This document shows, piece by piece, positions 6,660-6,964 of a DNA stretch of 6,964 nucleotides. Where the stretch lies: positions 1 to 6,964 of the forward strand of contig QNYL01000133.1 of the NCBI GenBank assembly GCA_003973375.1. Direction: 5' to 3'. A program made the translations under genes and the position numbers. Position 1 is the stretch's first letter. Each line of letters opens with the position of its first letter. The stretch is from Flavobacteriia bacterium (GTDB lineage Bacteria > Bacteroidota > Bacteroidia > Flavobacteriales > Flavobacteriaceae). A model generated the notes under the pieces. The model saw only the letters and a program-made list of their open reading frames with translations, made no database searches and was not told where the DNA came from.

Positions 6660-6964
6660 GAACCTATTGATAGTTTAGAAATACGATCGGATTCAATAAT
6701 TGAAATATCAGGATGTGTTAAAAGATATCATGCACCTCTTGCCAGAACAGTACAATTGGGTAAGCCTGAACAAAAAAAAGTTGATGCAATGAATGCTACA
6801 ATAGAGGCATTAAATGCAGGTATAAATGTCGTTAAACCTGGAAATTTAGCAAATGATGTAGCTCAGGAATTTTGGAAAGTACTAGATAAATATAAAATTA
6901 AAAAAGAATCTAGAACCGGTTATTCAATAGGAATAGGATATCCTCCAGATTGGGGAGAACATAC
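6660..6964 (+). pseudogene. Fragment of a creatinase/ectoine-hydrolase-like M24 protein, lacking its N-terminal part and running off the window
   Basis: The frame whose codons start at 6660, 6663 and so on is open to the right edge and reads like the middle of an M24 'pita-bread' protein: IIEISGCVKRYHAPLARTVQLG, then VVKPGNLANDVAQEF, then SRTGYSIGIGYPPDWGEH at the edge. The lack of the usual metal-binding aspartates (E in place of the first, A in PLART in place of the second) and the GYSIGIGYPPDWGE ending fit the creatinase/ectoine hydrolase (DoeA-like) side of the family, not metal aminopeptidases. An in-frame stop TAA lies at 6639-6641 and no ATG precedes the conserved part; the first in-frame ATG is at 6789, well inside the domain. 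The N-terminal domain, normally 150 or more residues, is absent, because the DNA to the left is the intact DUF1028 gene. It is most likely a truncated remnant. Confidence 0.75.

Noticed and set aside
6600..6660. TTACTTCG on the minus strand as a -7 box for the DUF1028 gene
   Set aside because: Two mismatches to TAnnTTTG and no -33 partner.

Overview
The window looks like chromosomal DNA of a Bacteroidota bacterium, most likely a flavobacterium (inference). The evidence is AT-rich DNA, several upstream boxes that fit the Bacteroidota -7 consensus TAnnTTTG, two lipoprotein signal peptides, weak or absent Shine-Dalgarno sites, a GH16 glucanase of the kind used on laminarin-like glucans, and a toxin-antitoxin pair of a type common in this phylum.

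Layout, left to right. Bases 1-95 appear to be the end of an IS3-family insertion sequence whose transposase OrfA starts at base 33 and runs off the left edge. It interrupts a GH16 endoglucanase lipoprotein gene (minus strand, to 639), which keeps its catalytic motif but loses its C-terminal half. Bases 640-888 hold the presumed GH16 promoter and nothing else I can support. Bases 889-2948 (minus) hold mnmH and selD, overlapping by 4 bases: selenophosphate made by SelD feeds MnmH, which makes 2-selenouridine in tRNA. Divergent from these, 3130-4308 (plus) encodes a lipoprotein with a TlpA/ResA-like thioredoxin domain behind an unassigned N-terminal domain. Bases 4426-5078 (plus) are a two-gene toxin-antitoxin operon (small DUF6364-like antitoxin, PIN-domain toxin) with a perfect 11-bp inverted repeat bracketing its promoter. 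Bases 5112-6599 (minus) hold a secreted DUF1028 protein with a TPR-like tail, followed 18 bases later by an unrecognised 158-residue charged helical protein. From about 6660 to the right edge (plus) is a piece of a creatinase/ectoine-hydrolase-like M24 protein with no start codon or N-terminal half.

The units work separately. The selenium pair is housekeeping tRNA modification. The two lipoproteins and the DUF1028 protein act in the cell envelope. The toxin-antitoxin operon, the IS end and the two broken genes suggest a rearranged, accessory-like neighbourhood. I see no convincing new multi-gene system. The most informative signals are the operator-like repeat of the toxin-antitoxin operon and the two gene breakpoints.
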